Positions 1 to 10,300 of a stretch of DNA of 64,000 nt are shown here, piece after piece. The notes under the pieces were generated by a model that had not been told where the DNA came from, did not search any database, and worked only from the letters and a program-made list of their open reading frames with translations. This DNA comes from Comamonas fluminis (GTDB lineage Bacteria > Pseudomonadota > Gammaproteobacteria > Burkholderiales > Burkholderiaceae_C): positions 3,299,501-3,363,500 of the forward strand of contig NZ_CP066783.1 in the NCBI RefSeq assembly GCF_019186805.1, written 5' to 3'. The stretch's first letter is position 1, and each line of letters opens with the position of its first letter. The translations under genes were made by a program, and so were the position numbers.

Positions 1-1202
1 TCGGCAACAGCGGCGCTGAACAGCTCGCTGAACTTGCCCGCCACATGACCGATTTCGATACGGTCCTGAGGACGCTTGGGGCCTGCCAGGCTCGGGGCCA
101 CCGAGCCCAGATCCAGCTTGACCACATGGGAGTAGTCAATATCGCCCGCCTGCGGAATGCCAAACAGCTTCTGCGCCTTGAAATAGGCTTCAAAAGCATG
201 AATCTCGCTCTTGGTGCGCCCTGTGCCCTTAAAGTATTCGATCGTCTTTTCATCCACGGGGAAGAAGCCCATGGTGGCGCCATATTCAGGCGCCATATTG
301 CCAATGGTGGCGCGGTCGGGCAGCGCCAGGCTGGCTGTACCTTCGCCAAAGAACTCGACGAACTTTCCAACCACTTTTTCCTTGCGCAGGATTTCAGTGA
401 CGGTCAACACCAGGTCTGTGGCGGTAACGCCTTCACGTAACTGCCCCGTCAATTCAAAGCCGACAACATCAGGCGTCAGGAAGTACACCGGCTGCCCCAG
501 CATGGCGGCTTCGGCCTCAATACCGCCCACCCCCCAGGCCACCACACCAATGCCATTGATCATGGTGGTGTGGCTGTCTGTGCCTACCAGGGTGTCGGGG
601 TAGTACACATCGCCCTTGGCCTTGTGTACCCCGCGGGCCAAGTATTCCAGATTGACCTGATGAACAATGCCAAAACCCGGTGGCACGACGCCAAACGTAT
701 CAAAGGCCTGCATACCCCACTTCATGAACTGGTAGCGTTCTTGATTGCGCTGGAACTCCAGCTTCATATTCAGGTCCAGCGCCTTTTTGCTGCCGAAGTA
801 ATCGACCATGATGGAGTGATCCACCACCAGATCCACGGGCACCAGCGGCTCGATGGCCTTGGGCTTCTTGCCCAGCTTGGCAGCGGTGGAGCGCATGGCC
901 GCCAGGTCGGCTAGCAAAGGCACGCCGGTGAAGTCCTGCAGCACCACACGAGAGACGACAAACGGAATTTCATCCGTGCGCTCGGCCTTGGGCTTCCATC
1001 GCGCCAGTTGCGCGACATGCTCCTCGGTGATTTTTTTACCGTCGCAGTTGCGCAGCACCGACTCCAGCACGATGCGTATGGAAACGGGCAAGCGCTTGAT
1101 TTCCGGGAACTGCTTGGCCAGCGCAGGCAAGGAGTAGAACTTGCCTTTTTTACCGCCATCCGTTTCAAAAGACTTCAGGGTATTAGCGAAAGCATGACTC
1201 AT
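1..1202 (-). CDS. acnA: Aconitate hydratase AcnA, 5' part (cut by window edge)
   Basis: AcnA isomerises citrate to isocitrate through cis-aconitate in the cytosol, using a 4Fe-4S cluster. Only about the first 400 residues are here; a full AcnA has about 900, and the cluster cysteines lie beyond the left edge. The reverse strand opens at an ATG ([13 protein letters not shown]) with GGAGAG 7 nt upstream. It carries AcnA/IRP family landmarks such as [13 protein letters not shown] and [13 protein letters not shown] second aconitase of the B type is encoded at 18256-20841, so the cell has both isozymes and the adhesin island separates them. The family is certain; regulation is not visible here. 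Confidence 0.96.
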   Translation of the reverse strand, partial: MSHAFANTLKSFETDGGKKGKFYSLPALAKQFPEIKRLPVSIRIVLESVLRNCDGKKITEEHVAQLARWKPKAERTDEIPFVVSRVVLQDFTGVPLLADLAAMRSTAAKLGKKPKAIEPLVPVDLVVDHSIMVDYFGSKKALDLNMKLEFQRNQERYQFMKWGMQAFDTFGVVPPGFGIVHQVNLEYLARGVHKAKGDVYYPDTLVGTDSHTTMINGIGVVAWGVGGIEAEAAMLGQPVYFLTPDVVGFELTGQLREGVTATDLVLTVTEILRKEKVVGKFVEFFGEGTASLALPDRATIGNMAPEYGATMGFFPVDEKTIEYFKGTGRTKSEIHAFEAYFKAQKLFGIPQAGDIDYSHVVKLDLGSVAPSLAGPKRPQDRIEIGHVAGKFSELFSAAVA

Positions 1203-1347
1203 CGTGAGACTCTCCATCGAAAAAACACGGGGAAAACTCTGGTGCTTTCCATTGTGCACAGTTCATATGAAAAGTGGTGTGGGATGAGTCAGGCAGTTGA
1301 CCTCACACAGTCTCAACTCAGGCAAAAACGATGCGATCGCTCACCGG

Positions 1348-1986
1348 TCAGCGCTTGGCGGGTGGTTTGGGCGCTGGCTTGCTCGCAGCAGCGGGGTCCT
1401 GCCAGTGGTATTCCACAAAGCGGCGAATCACCAGACAGCCCGGCGGCGAATCAATCAGCGATACCGACGATGTAGGCTCTTTGGGGTCGGTGTAGACCGC
1501 ATAGGTGGGCAGCAACCTGAACATCTGGTAGCCCGGCAACTCGGACTGCGCAATGCTGGCACAGGTGAATGGAGCCACGGAGATGCGCTCCGCAGCTATC
1601 GTGCAGGTGTTTGAACTGGCGTCCGGCACCGCCGTCACCGACGCTGCTACCCCTGCATTGGGAAACTCCATGCCCACCAGCGAGAAAAACGGCCCGGCAT
1701 CAGGCTGCTTGCGATCCCAGTCCAGCAAAACGTCATGACTGCGACTGCCCTGCACTGTCAGCGCACTCAAGCGCCGAATTGCGGGCAGGCATTTCTGCAC
1801 ACCCACGCTGGCGGCTGCCTGAGCCAGCTTGTCCTGCGGCGCTGCACCTGGTGCGACAGGTGCAGTGGGTGCAGGCTGAACCTGGGCCTGCGCGATCTGC
1901 ATGCCAGCCACACCGGCGACCAGTGCAATGCAACAGACCCAGACCTGCGCGCCATTTTGAATCCAACTCTTGCTGCGCTTAGCCAT
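1348..1986 (-). CDS. Exported four-cysteine protein of unknown function
   Basis: I do not recognise a family. The 212 residues begin with a basic segment and a hydrophobic stretch ending in AQAQ, a convincing Sec signal peptide (cleavage near residue 35). A short Pro/Ala-rich linker follows, then a compact domain with four cysteines (VQKC, NTC, FTC, PGC), suggesting two disulfides in the periplasm or at the cell surface. The C-terminus is Pro/Lys-rich. The start lies only 6 nt after the stop of the upstream DUF2827 gene, so it is almost certainly translated from the same transcript as the two DUF2827 genes. By position it is a candidate accessory protein of the adhesin locus; that is inference. 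Confidence 0.8.
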   Translation of the reverse strand: MAKRSKSWIQNGAQVWVCCIALVAGVAGMQIAQAQVQPAPTAPVAPGAAPQDKLAQAAASVGVQKCLPAIRRLSALTVQGSRSHDVLLDWDRKQPDAGPFFSLVGMEFPNAGVAASVTAVPDASSNTCTIAAERISVAPFTCASIAQSELPGYQMFRLLPTYAVYTDPKEPTSSVSLIDSPPGCLVIRRFVEYHWQDPAAASKPAPKPPAKR

Positions 1987-1992
1987 GAAAAA

Positions 1993-3126
1993 TCACTTCT
2001 GATAAAGCTGTTCAATGGCTTGCGTATAAGCCAGGATATTCGCCGCAGCCAAGGGATGCAGCGTTGCCAGAAAATCGCTGGCCTGTGAGCGATAGCTTGC
2101 AAGATTGCGGTCATGCGAAGCAAATGCTTCGCAAAGAGCGTGCCCCCCTTCCTCGCAATCAAAGCCGTGATAGCGATAGCCGCAGTCACCAATCAGGTGA
2201 GAGTTATGAATCAATGGGTAAGCGCCGTACAAAGCTTCGTAATAGACATAGTTCTGCGCGTTTTCCCACTGATGGCTGATCACGGCATCGCATTGCTTGG
2301 AGAGCAACTGCCAGATGGGAAACCGCCCTTCAAATGTGGCAATGCCGTGACGAACAATGTCCAGGCTGTGAGCGAATCCGTTGAAGACGGGGTCTTCCTT
2401 CAGATGCACGGTGTTATAGACCTGAACCCTCTCGGTAATATCGGGCTGGGTGCGGTGCGCCACCTCGCATACAAGCATGGGAATATGACTGGTCTTGACC
2501 ATGCAGACATTGGGCTCGAACATACCCATGCGCCAGCGCTTTCGGCCAGGCTGGTAGCCAAACTGGCCCACGCTGCCAGCTTCCTGCATGGCCCGCTCCA
2601 GCAGCTCAGGGCTCCATAAATGCGGAACCACGCGTACCGGTGCCCTGAAAGTACTGGCAAAGTACGGCACACAGGTATTGATGTATTCCGGCAAGGTCCA
2701 GACCTCATCGTAGGGAGCACCTGTAATCAGCAAGCCGTTGGGCTTATTGAACACCATGCGTTCAATGTCGATGACGTAGTCGTTTCCCACCCTCATGGAG
2801 ACCACTTTGCGCCCGGTCTCGCGAAACGCAATCATCCAGTCTTTGCTCAACTGCGCACTCATCTCGATCATCAGATCAAGCTGGTGCATCGCCGCATCCA
2901 TGTTGATCACAGGAACCGGAGATTCCTTGAGGAAAGCCATGGCATCGGTCTCATCACCGCCGCCACCGCCGGCCACCAGAAACACTTCAGAGACTCTGGG
3001 TGAGCGCTGCAGCAACTGGGCCAAAAAAAGGCAGTTCTGGAAGATGCCGTTTTCCCAAAGCGACTGATTCCCTTTTCGGACAAACAGCGAGATGCCGACT
3101 TTGAGCTTTTGGTCGGAGCGCATCAT
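1993..3126 (-). CDS. DUF2827 family protein, putative GT-B-like glycosyltransferase (copy 2)
   Basis: A 377-residue member of DUF2827, a family without an assigned reaction. The N-terminal part (KVGISLFV, then ENGIFQNCLFLAQLL) looks like the first Rossmann half of a GT-B fold. The C-terminal part has the family block SHQWENAQNYVYYEALYG, then PLIHNS and a GYRYHGFDCEEGG segment, which resembles the acidic sugar-nucleotide-binding region of GT-B enzymes. No signal peptide, so it is cytoplasmic. It overlaps the preceding DUF2827 gene by 4 bases (ATGA). GGAGG lies 4 nt before the first ATG and 7 nt before a second ATG at 3123; the latter spacing is better. The glycosyltransferase role is inference. 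Confidence 0.85.
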   Translation of the reverse strand: MMRSDQKLKVGISLFVRKGNQSLWENGIFQNCLFLAQLLQRSPRVSEVFLVAGGGGGDETDAMAFLKESPVPVINMDAAMHQLDLMIEMSAQLSKDWMIAFRETGRKVVSMRVGNDYVIDIERMVFNKPNGLLITGAPYDEVWTLPEYINTCVPYFASTFRAPVRVVPHLWSPELLERAMQEAGSVGQFGYQPGRKRWRMGMFEPNVCMVKTSHIPMLVCEVAHRTQPDITERVQVYNTVHLKEDPVFNGFAHSLDIVRHGIATFEGRFPIWQLLSKQCDAVISHQWENAQNYVYYEALYGAYPLIHNSHLIGDCGYRYHGFDCEEGGHALCEAFASHDRNLASYRSQASDFLATLHPLAAANILAYTQAIEQLYQK

Positions 3127-4265
3127 GCAGCCTCCATCAAATGAGGTGCATCACTGCACAAATCCTTAAGCATCTGAATATGGGTGCGAACATTAGTCTC
3201 ACAGACCGGATCCAGGGCCGCAAACAACTTTTGCGTGGCCGCTCGTTGGTCAGGCAGGCACTCGTCATGATGCGCACTGGCCCACTGCAGCTTTTTTCCA
3301 CCCTCCGCGGCCTCAAACCCTGGGTAGAAATAGCCCGCGCCGAAACTATGGAGCCAAGCGGAGTTATGGACCAGCGGATAGTCGCCATACAGCGCATCCA
3401 TATAGCTGTAGTTTTGCTCGTTGTCCCACTGGTGGGAGACAACGGCATCAGCGTGCTGCGCCATAAAACCTACAACGTCATGCCGTCCATGAAAGCAGGC
3501 TTTATGGTCTTTGACCAGATCCAGCGAGTTTGCAAAATGCAGCATGGTCGGGTGATCTTTCATGTGCAAAGTATTGAGCACATGCATCATTTGCAGGGCT
3601 TCACGATCTGCACGGTAAGCCTCATCACACACCAGCATGGAAATGCTTGAGGTTTTCACCACCGAGACATTAGGCTCAAAAATGGCGGCCCGCAGCGCAC
3701 GAGGGCCCTTTTGCGTGGAGTCCCAGCCATAGCGATAGCCTTTCTCTGTGACTTCCTGGACGCGCTTTTCCAGAAATGAAGAACTCCAGAGATATGGGGT
3801 TTGCCTGACAGGACAGCGATTGAGCACACGCATCATCGATGCATGCTGTATGTATTCCGGAAGCAGCCAGATCTCATCGCAGCGCCCAGCAGCCGGGAAA
3901 AAACCCCGACGCCCAAAGATAGTGCCTTCAATCAATCCTGCATGGGGTTGTCCCACACAGTAATAGACGACTTTCTTGCCACGGGCACGCTGCAAAGCCA
4001 GCCATTGATGGTGTAGAGCACCGGCCAGCTCAATAATGACATCTACTTGATCACTCGCCTGCTCCTGATTAAGCAAGGTCAAGTTTTCACGCCCCAGATC
4101 AACCTGGTCAGCCATACAGCTTTGATCGCCAACGTTGATTAAAACGACGGACCGCACAAATGGGACCGCCTTGAGCGCCTTAGCCAAAAAAAACACGTTT
4201 TGCCCCATGCCGTTTTCCCAGATGTTCTGGTTGGCATGCGTGATGACAGATATACCAATTCGCAT
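3123..4265 (-). CDS. DUF2827 family protein, putative GT-B-like glycosyltransferase (copy 1)
   Basis: 380 residues, clearly paralogous to the other two DUF2827 proteins here. It starts MRIGISVITHANQNIWENG and shares the pattern D-E-I-W-L-L-P-E-Y, P-Y-L-W-S, E-P-N-V-S-V-V-K and SHQWDNEQNYSYMDALYG followed by PLVHNS and a Y-F-Y-P-G-F-E-A-A-E-G-G segment. No signal peptide or membrane segment, so it is cytoplasmic. It is the first gene of a three-gene unit with tight coupling (4-bp overlap, then a 6-nt gap). Its ATG lies 15 nt beyond the T-run of the adhesin terminator, so most transcripts reaching it would come from readthrough or from a promoter inside the adhesin end. Base composition looks less GC-rich than the TCA genes. 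Confidence 0.85.
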   Translation of the reverse strand: MRIGISVITHANQNIWENGMGQNVFFLAKALKAVPFVRSVVLINVGDQSCMADQVDLGRENLTLLNQEQASDQVDVIIELAGALHHQWLALQRARGKKVVYYCVGQPHAGLIEGTIFGRRGFFPAAGRCDEIWLLPEYIQHASMMRVLNRCPVRQTPYLWSSSFLEKRVQEVTEKGYRYGWDSTQKGPRALRAAIFEPNVSVVKTSSISMLVCDEAYRADREALQMMHVLNTLHMKDHPTMLHFANSLDLVKDHKACFHGRHDVVGFMAQHADAVVSHQWDNEQNYSYMDALYGDYPLVHNSAWLHSFGAGYFYPGFEAAEGGKKLQWASAHHDECLPDQRAATQKLFAALDPVCETNVRTHIQMLKDLCSDAPHLMEAA

Positions 4266-4280
4266 AAATTGCCTGATAGT

Positions 4281-4314
4281 AAAAAAACAAGGCCCTCAAC
4301 ACGCTGAGGGCCTT
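4281..4314 (-). terminator. Intrinsic terminator after the adhesin gene
   Basis: Perfect 10-bp stem (AAGGCCCTCA / TGAGGGCCTT, 4289-4298 and 4305-4314) with a 6-nt loop. On the minus strand it is followed by seven T (4287-4281). It lies 37 bp past the adhesin stop and directly in front of the DUF2827 start at 4265, so it can set the ratio of adhesin to DUF2827 transcripts. Confidence 0.9.
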
Positions 4315-4350
4315 GCTGGCAACTAGCCAGTCACTCCTGACTTGAACCTA

Positions 4351-7300
4351 TCACTTCCACTTCCAGCCTACACCAGCGTTGATGCCCCATTCGCGGCCTG
4401 TTGTGGAAATACCTGCTCCCCAAGACATATTACCTTCCCTGGACAGTGCCTTGAAGTTCACGCCCACCGCGCCATAGCCGCGGTAGCCGCCCACACCAAC
4501 GCCCAGAGCCTTCTCACCGGGGTAGAGCGTTGGCATATAAGTGCCCGACATGGCAAACGCCATCGCAACACCAGAGTAGGCAATGCGAGCCACGTCACCA
4601 ATCTGGCTCTGCAAAGCCCCCATCTGCATTGCCTGCTGGCCTTCCATGGCCTTGAGCTGGCTCACGTTCACAGCATCGCTATTGGCTGTACCCGCTGCCA
4701 CACCCGTAATCTGACGGTACTGGCCGCTGGAGGCATCGCCCACCGAGACTGCTGCCTGTGTGCTGGTCGTCGCATTCACCGCTGCCGCCTGCTGCTGGCT
4801 GGCCCCAGCAGCCACATAACCCGCAACACCCGCAGCTGTACTGGCCACCGATCCAGCACCAACCGCAACGCCAGAGGACTGCTGCACCACTGCGCCAAAG
4901 CCAATGGCCGTGCCCTTGGAAATATTGCTACTAGCGCTTACTGGCGTTCCACCGGCGTCTGCCCCATCGCCTACTGCAACACCGCCGCCACCAGCCTTCG
5001 CACCGGCACCAATGGCTTGTGAGCCCGTTGCCAATGCCCCGGTACCAATCGCAATCGCATTGGTTCCAGTCGCTTGTGCCCCAGATCCCATCGCTACCGA
5101 AGACTCTCCGCTTGCCAGAGCAGAAGGGCCTACAGCAATGGCATCCGTCCCCGTTGCACGAGCATCCGGCGCAGACGAATTCGTCTTGAAGTACTTGGTG
5201 CCATTGGCGTACAAATTGCTCAGTGCATCGCCCACGTTATTGGCACTGACAGTGGATCCATCCGCCTTTTGCGTCGTATAGGTTGGCGCAGAAATTTCGC
5301 CGGTAACAGGGTTGTATGTAGAACCGCCACCCAGCGCAGCTGCAGTGCCGTCACCAGATCGGTCGACCTTGCCATTCACCGTACTGATTGACGTAGACAA
5401 ACTGCCAATTGCCGCACCAGCAGAGCTAAGACTTGTCGACAGGCTGCTCAGGTTGCTGTTCGTTGTGCTCAGCCCCGTAGACAAGCTACCCAGCCCTGTC
5501 GATGTGGAAGTCGACAAGCTGTCCAGGTTGCTATTGGTCGTGCTCAGGCCTGTAGACAAGCTGCTCAGGCCGGTCGAAGTCGACGTCGACAGGCTGTCCA
5601 GGTTGCTATTGGTCGTGCTCAGGCCGGTTGACAAGCTGCTCAGACCAGTAGAAGTCGAAGTCGACAAGCTGTCCAGGTTGCTATTCGTCGTGCTCAGGCC
5701 CGTAGACAAGCTGCTGAGGCCCGTCGAAGTCGATGTCGACAGGCTGCCCAGGTTGCTATTGGTCGTGCTCAAGCCCGTAGACAAGCTGCTCAGACCGGTC
5801 GAAGTCGAGGTCGACAGGCTGCCCAGGTTGCTATTGGTCGTGCTCAAGCCCGTAGACAAGCTGCTCAAACCGGTCGAAGTCGAGGTCGACAGGCTGCCCA
5901 GGTTGCTATTGGTCGTGCTCAGACCCGTAGACAAGCTGCTCAGGCCCGTCGAGGTGGAGGTCGACAGGCTACCCAGGTTGCTATTGGTCGTGCTCAGGCC
6001 GGTGCTCAGGCTGCTGACGCCCGTGGACAAGCTGCTCAGGCCCGTCGATGTGGAGGTCGACAGGCTGTCCAGGTTGCTGTTCGTCGTGCTCAGACCCGTA
6101 GACAAGCTGCTCAAACCGGTCGAAGTCGAGGTCGACAGGCTGCCCAGGTTGCTATTGGTCGTGCTCAGACCCGTAGACAAGCTGCTCAGGCCCGTCGAGG
6201 TGGAGGTCGACAGGCTACCCAGGTTGCTATTGGTCGTGCTCAGACCCGTAGACAAGCTGCTCAGGCCCGTCGAGGTGGAGGTCGACAGGCTACCCAGGTT
6301 GCTATTGGTCGTGCTCAGGCCGGTGCTCAGGCTGCTGACGCCCGTGGACAAGCTGCTCAGGCCCGTCGATGTGGAGGTCGACAGGCTGTCCAGGTTGCTG
6401 TTCGTCGTGCTCAGACCCGTAGACAAGCTGCTCAGACCGGTCGAAGTCGAGGTCGACAGGCTGCCCAGGTTGCTATTGGTCGTGCTCAAGCCCGTAGACA
6501 AGCTGCTCAAACCGGTCGAAGTCGAGGTCGACAGGCTGCCCAGGTTGCTATTGGTCGTGCTCAGACCCGTAGACAAGCTGCTCAGGCCCGTCGAGGTGGA
6601 GGTCGACAGGCTACCCAGGTTGCTATTGGTCGTGCTCAGGCCGGTGCTCAGGCTGCTGACACCCGTAGACAAGCTGCTCAGACCTGTAGAAGTCGAAGTC
6701 GACAGGCTGTCCAGGTTGCTGTTCGTCGTGCTCAGGCCGGTGCTCAGGCTGCTGACGCCCGTGGACAAGCTGCTCAGGCCCGTCGATGTGGAGGTCGACA
6801 GGCTGTCCAGGTTGCTATTGGTCGTGCTCAGGCCCGTGCTCAGGCTGCTGACGCCGGTGGACAAGCTGCTCAGGCCCGTCGAGGTGGAGGTCGACAGGCT
6901 ACTCAGATTGCTGTTGGTCGTGCTCAGGCCCGTGCTCAGGCTGCTGACACCCGTGGACAAGCTGCTCAGGCCGGTCGAGGTGGAGGTCGACAGGCTGTCC
7001 AGGTTGCTGTTCGTCGTGCTCAGGCCGGTGCTCAGGCTGCTGACGCCCGTGGACAAGCTGCTCAAACCGGTCGAGGTGGAAGTCGACAGGCTGCTCAGGT
7101 TGCTGTTGGTCGTGCTCAGGCCCGTGCTCAGGCTGCTGACACCCGTAGACAAGCTGCTCAGGCCGGTCGAGGTGGAGGTCGACAGGCTGCTCAGGTTGCT
7201 ATTGGTCGTGCTCAGGCCGGTGCTCAGGCTGCTGACGCCCGTGGACAAGCTGCTCAGGCCCGTCGATGTGGAGGTCGACAGGCTGTCCAGGTTGCTATTG

Positions 7301-10300
7301 GTCGTGCTCAGGCCGGTGCTCAGGCTGCTGACGCCCGTGGACAAGCTGCTCAGGCCCGTCGATGTGGAGGTCGACAGGCTGTCCAGGTTGCTATTGGTCG
7401 TGCTCAGGCCCGTGCTCAGGCTGCTGACGCCGGTGGACAAGCTGCTCAGGCCCGTCGAGGTGGAGGTCGACAGGCTACTCAGATTGCTGTTGGTCGTGCT
7501 CAGGCCCGTGCTCAGGCTGCTGACACCCGTAGACAAGCTGCTCAGACCTGTAGAAGTCGAAGTCGACAGGCTGTCCAGGTTGCTGTTCGTCGTGCTCAGG
7601 CCCGTGCTCAGACTGCTGACGCCCGTGGACAAGCTGCTCAGACCGGTCGAGGTGGAAGTCGACAGGCTGCTCAGGTTGCTATTGGTCGTGCTCAGCCCTG
7701 TGCTCAGGCTGCTGACCCCCGTGGACAAGCTGCTCAGACCGGTCGATGTGGAGGTCGACAAGCTGTCCAGGTTGCTGTTCGTGGTGCTCAGGCCCGTGCT
7801 CAGACTGCTGACGCCCGTGGACAAGCTGCTCAGACCGGTCGAGGTGGAAGTCGACAGGCTGCTCAGGTTGCTATTGGTCGTGCTCAGGCCCGTGCTCAGG
7901 CTGCTGACACCGGTGGACAAGCTGCTCAGGCCGGTCGAAGTGGAAGTCGACAGGCTGCTCAGGTTGCTATTGGTCGTGCTCAGCCCTGTGCTCAGGCTGC
8001 TGACCCCCGTGGACAAGCTGCTCAGACCGGTCGAAGTCGAGGTCGACAGGCTGCTCAGGTTGCTGTTGGTCGTGCTCAGGCCGGTGCTCAGGCTGCTGAC
8101 GCCGGTGGACAAGCTGCTCAGGCCGGTCGATGTGGAAGTCGACAGGCTGCTCAGGTTGCTATTGGTCGTGCTCAGGCCCGTGCTCAGGCTGCTGACACCC
8201 GTGGACAAGCTGCTCAGGCCCGTCGAAGTCGAGGTCGACAGGCTGTCCAGGTTGCTGTTGGTCGTGCTCAGGCCGGTACTCAGGCTGCTGACACCGGTGG
8301 ACAAGCTGCTCAGGCCCGTCGAAGTCGAGGTCGACAGGCTGTCCAGGTTGCTGTTCGTCGTGCTCAGGCCGGTGCTCAGGCTGCTGACGCCCGTGGACAA
8401 GCTGCTCAAACCGGTCGAGGTGGAAGTCGACAGGCTGCTCAGGTTGCTGTTGGTCGTGCTCAGGCCCGTGCTCAGGCTGCTGACACCCGTAGACAAGCTG
8501 CTCAGGCCGGTCGAGGTGGAGGTCGACAGGCTGCTCAGGTTGCTATTGGTCGTGCTCAGGCCGGTGCTCAGGCTGCTGACGCCCGTGGACAAGCTGCTCA
8601 GGCCCGTCGATGTGGAGGTCGACAGGCTGTCCAGGTTGCTATTGGTCGTGCTCAGGCCGGTGCTCAGGCTGCTGACGCCCGTGGACAAGCTGCTCAGGCC
8701 CGTCGATGTGGAGGTCGACAGGCTGTCCAGGTTGCTATTGGTCGTGCTCAGGCCCGTGCTCAGGCTGCTGACGCCGGTGGACAAGCTGCTCAGGCCCGTC
8801 GAGGTGGAGGTCGACAGGCTACTCAGATTGCTGTTGGTCGTGCTCAGGCCCGTGCTCAGGCTGCTGACACCCGTAGACAAGCTGCTCAGACCTGTAGAAG
8901 TCGAAGTCGACAGGCTGTCCAGGTTGCTGTTCGTCGTGCTCAGGCCCGTGCTCAGACTGCTGACGCCCGTGGACAAGCTGCTCAGACCGGTCGAGGTGGA
9001 AGTCGACAGGCTGCTCAGGTTGCTATTGGTCGTGCTCAGCCCTGTGCTCAGGCTGCTGACCCCCGTGGACAAGCTGCTCAGACCGGTCGATGTGGAGGTC
9101 GACAAGCTGTCCAGGTTGCTGTTCGTGGTGCTCAGGCCCGTGCTCAGACTGCTGACGCCCGTGGACAAGCTGCTCAGACCGGTCGAGGTGGAAGTCGACA
9201 GGCTGCTCAGGTTGCTATTGGTCGTGCTCAGGCCCGTGCTCAGGCTGCTGACACCGGTGGACAAGCTGCTCAGGCCGGTCGAAGTGGAAGTCGACAGGCT
9301 GCTCAGGTTGCTATTGGTCGTGCTCAGCCCTGTGCTCAGGCTGCTGACCCCCGTGGACAAGCTGCTCAGACCGGTCGAAGTCGAGGTCGACAGGCTGCTC
9401 AGGTTGCTGTTGGTCGTGCTCAGGCCGGTGCTCAGGCTGCTGACGCCGGTGGACAAGCTGCTCAGGCCGGTCGATGTGGAAGTCGACAGGCTGCTCAGGT
9501 TGCTATTGGTCGTGCTCAGGCCCGTGCTCAGGCTGCTGACACCCGTGGACAAGCTGCTCAGACCCGTCGAAGTCGAGGTCGACAGGCTGTCCAGGTTGCT
9601 GTTGGTCGTGCTCAGGCCGGTACTCAGGCTGCTGACACCGGTGGACAAGCTGCTCAGGCCCGTCGAAGTCGAGGTCGACAGGCTGTCCAGGTTGCTGTTC
9701 GTCGTGCTCAGGCCGGTGCTCAGGCTGCTGACGCCCGTGGACAAGCTGCTCAGGCCGGTCGAGGTGGAAGTCGACAGGCTGCTCAGGTTGCTATTGGTCG
9801 TGCTCAGGCCCGTGCTCAGGCTGCTGACCCCCGTGGACAAGCTGCTCAGGCCCGTCGAAGTCGAGGTCGACAGGCTGCTCAGGTTGCTATTGGTCGTGCT
9901 CAGGCCGGTACTCAGGCTGGACGCAGTCGTCGAAAGCTGCGACACATTGACTGCATCTTCAGGATTCATACCAGGCGCCACACCTGTCACAGTGCGATTG
10001 CCCACATTCACTTCGCCAGCTGAAGAAGAAGGCCCAACGCCGTATGCCGCATATCCCGTCTGCGCTCCGGTTGCGGCACTAGAGCCTGCGCCCAAAGCGA
10101 TACTGTTCGCGGCACTGGCATTAGCCCCATTGCCCATCGCAATACTGTTTGCCCCAACCGAAACAGCATTCGGCCCAATTGCGACGCTATCAGCGCCTAT
10201 CGCCTGGCTGTCAGCCCCTGTGCTGTTTGCATGGAAGTACTTCGTGCCCTTGTCATAGATATTGGAAACAGTGGAGCTCAGGCTCGACAGATTACTGTTC

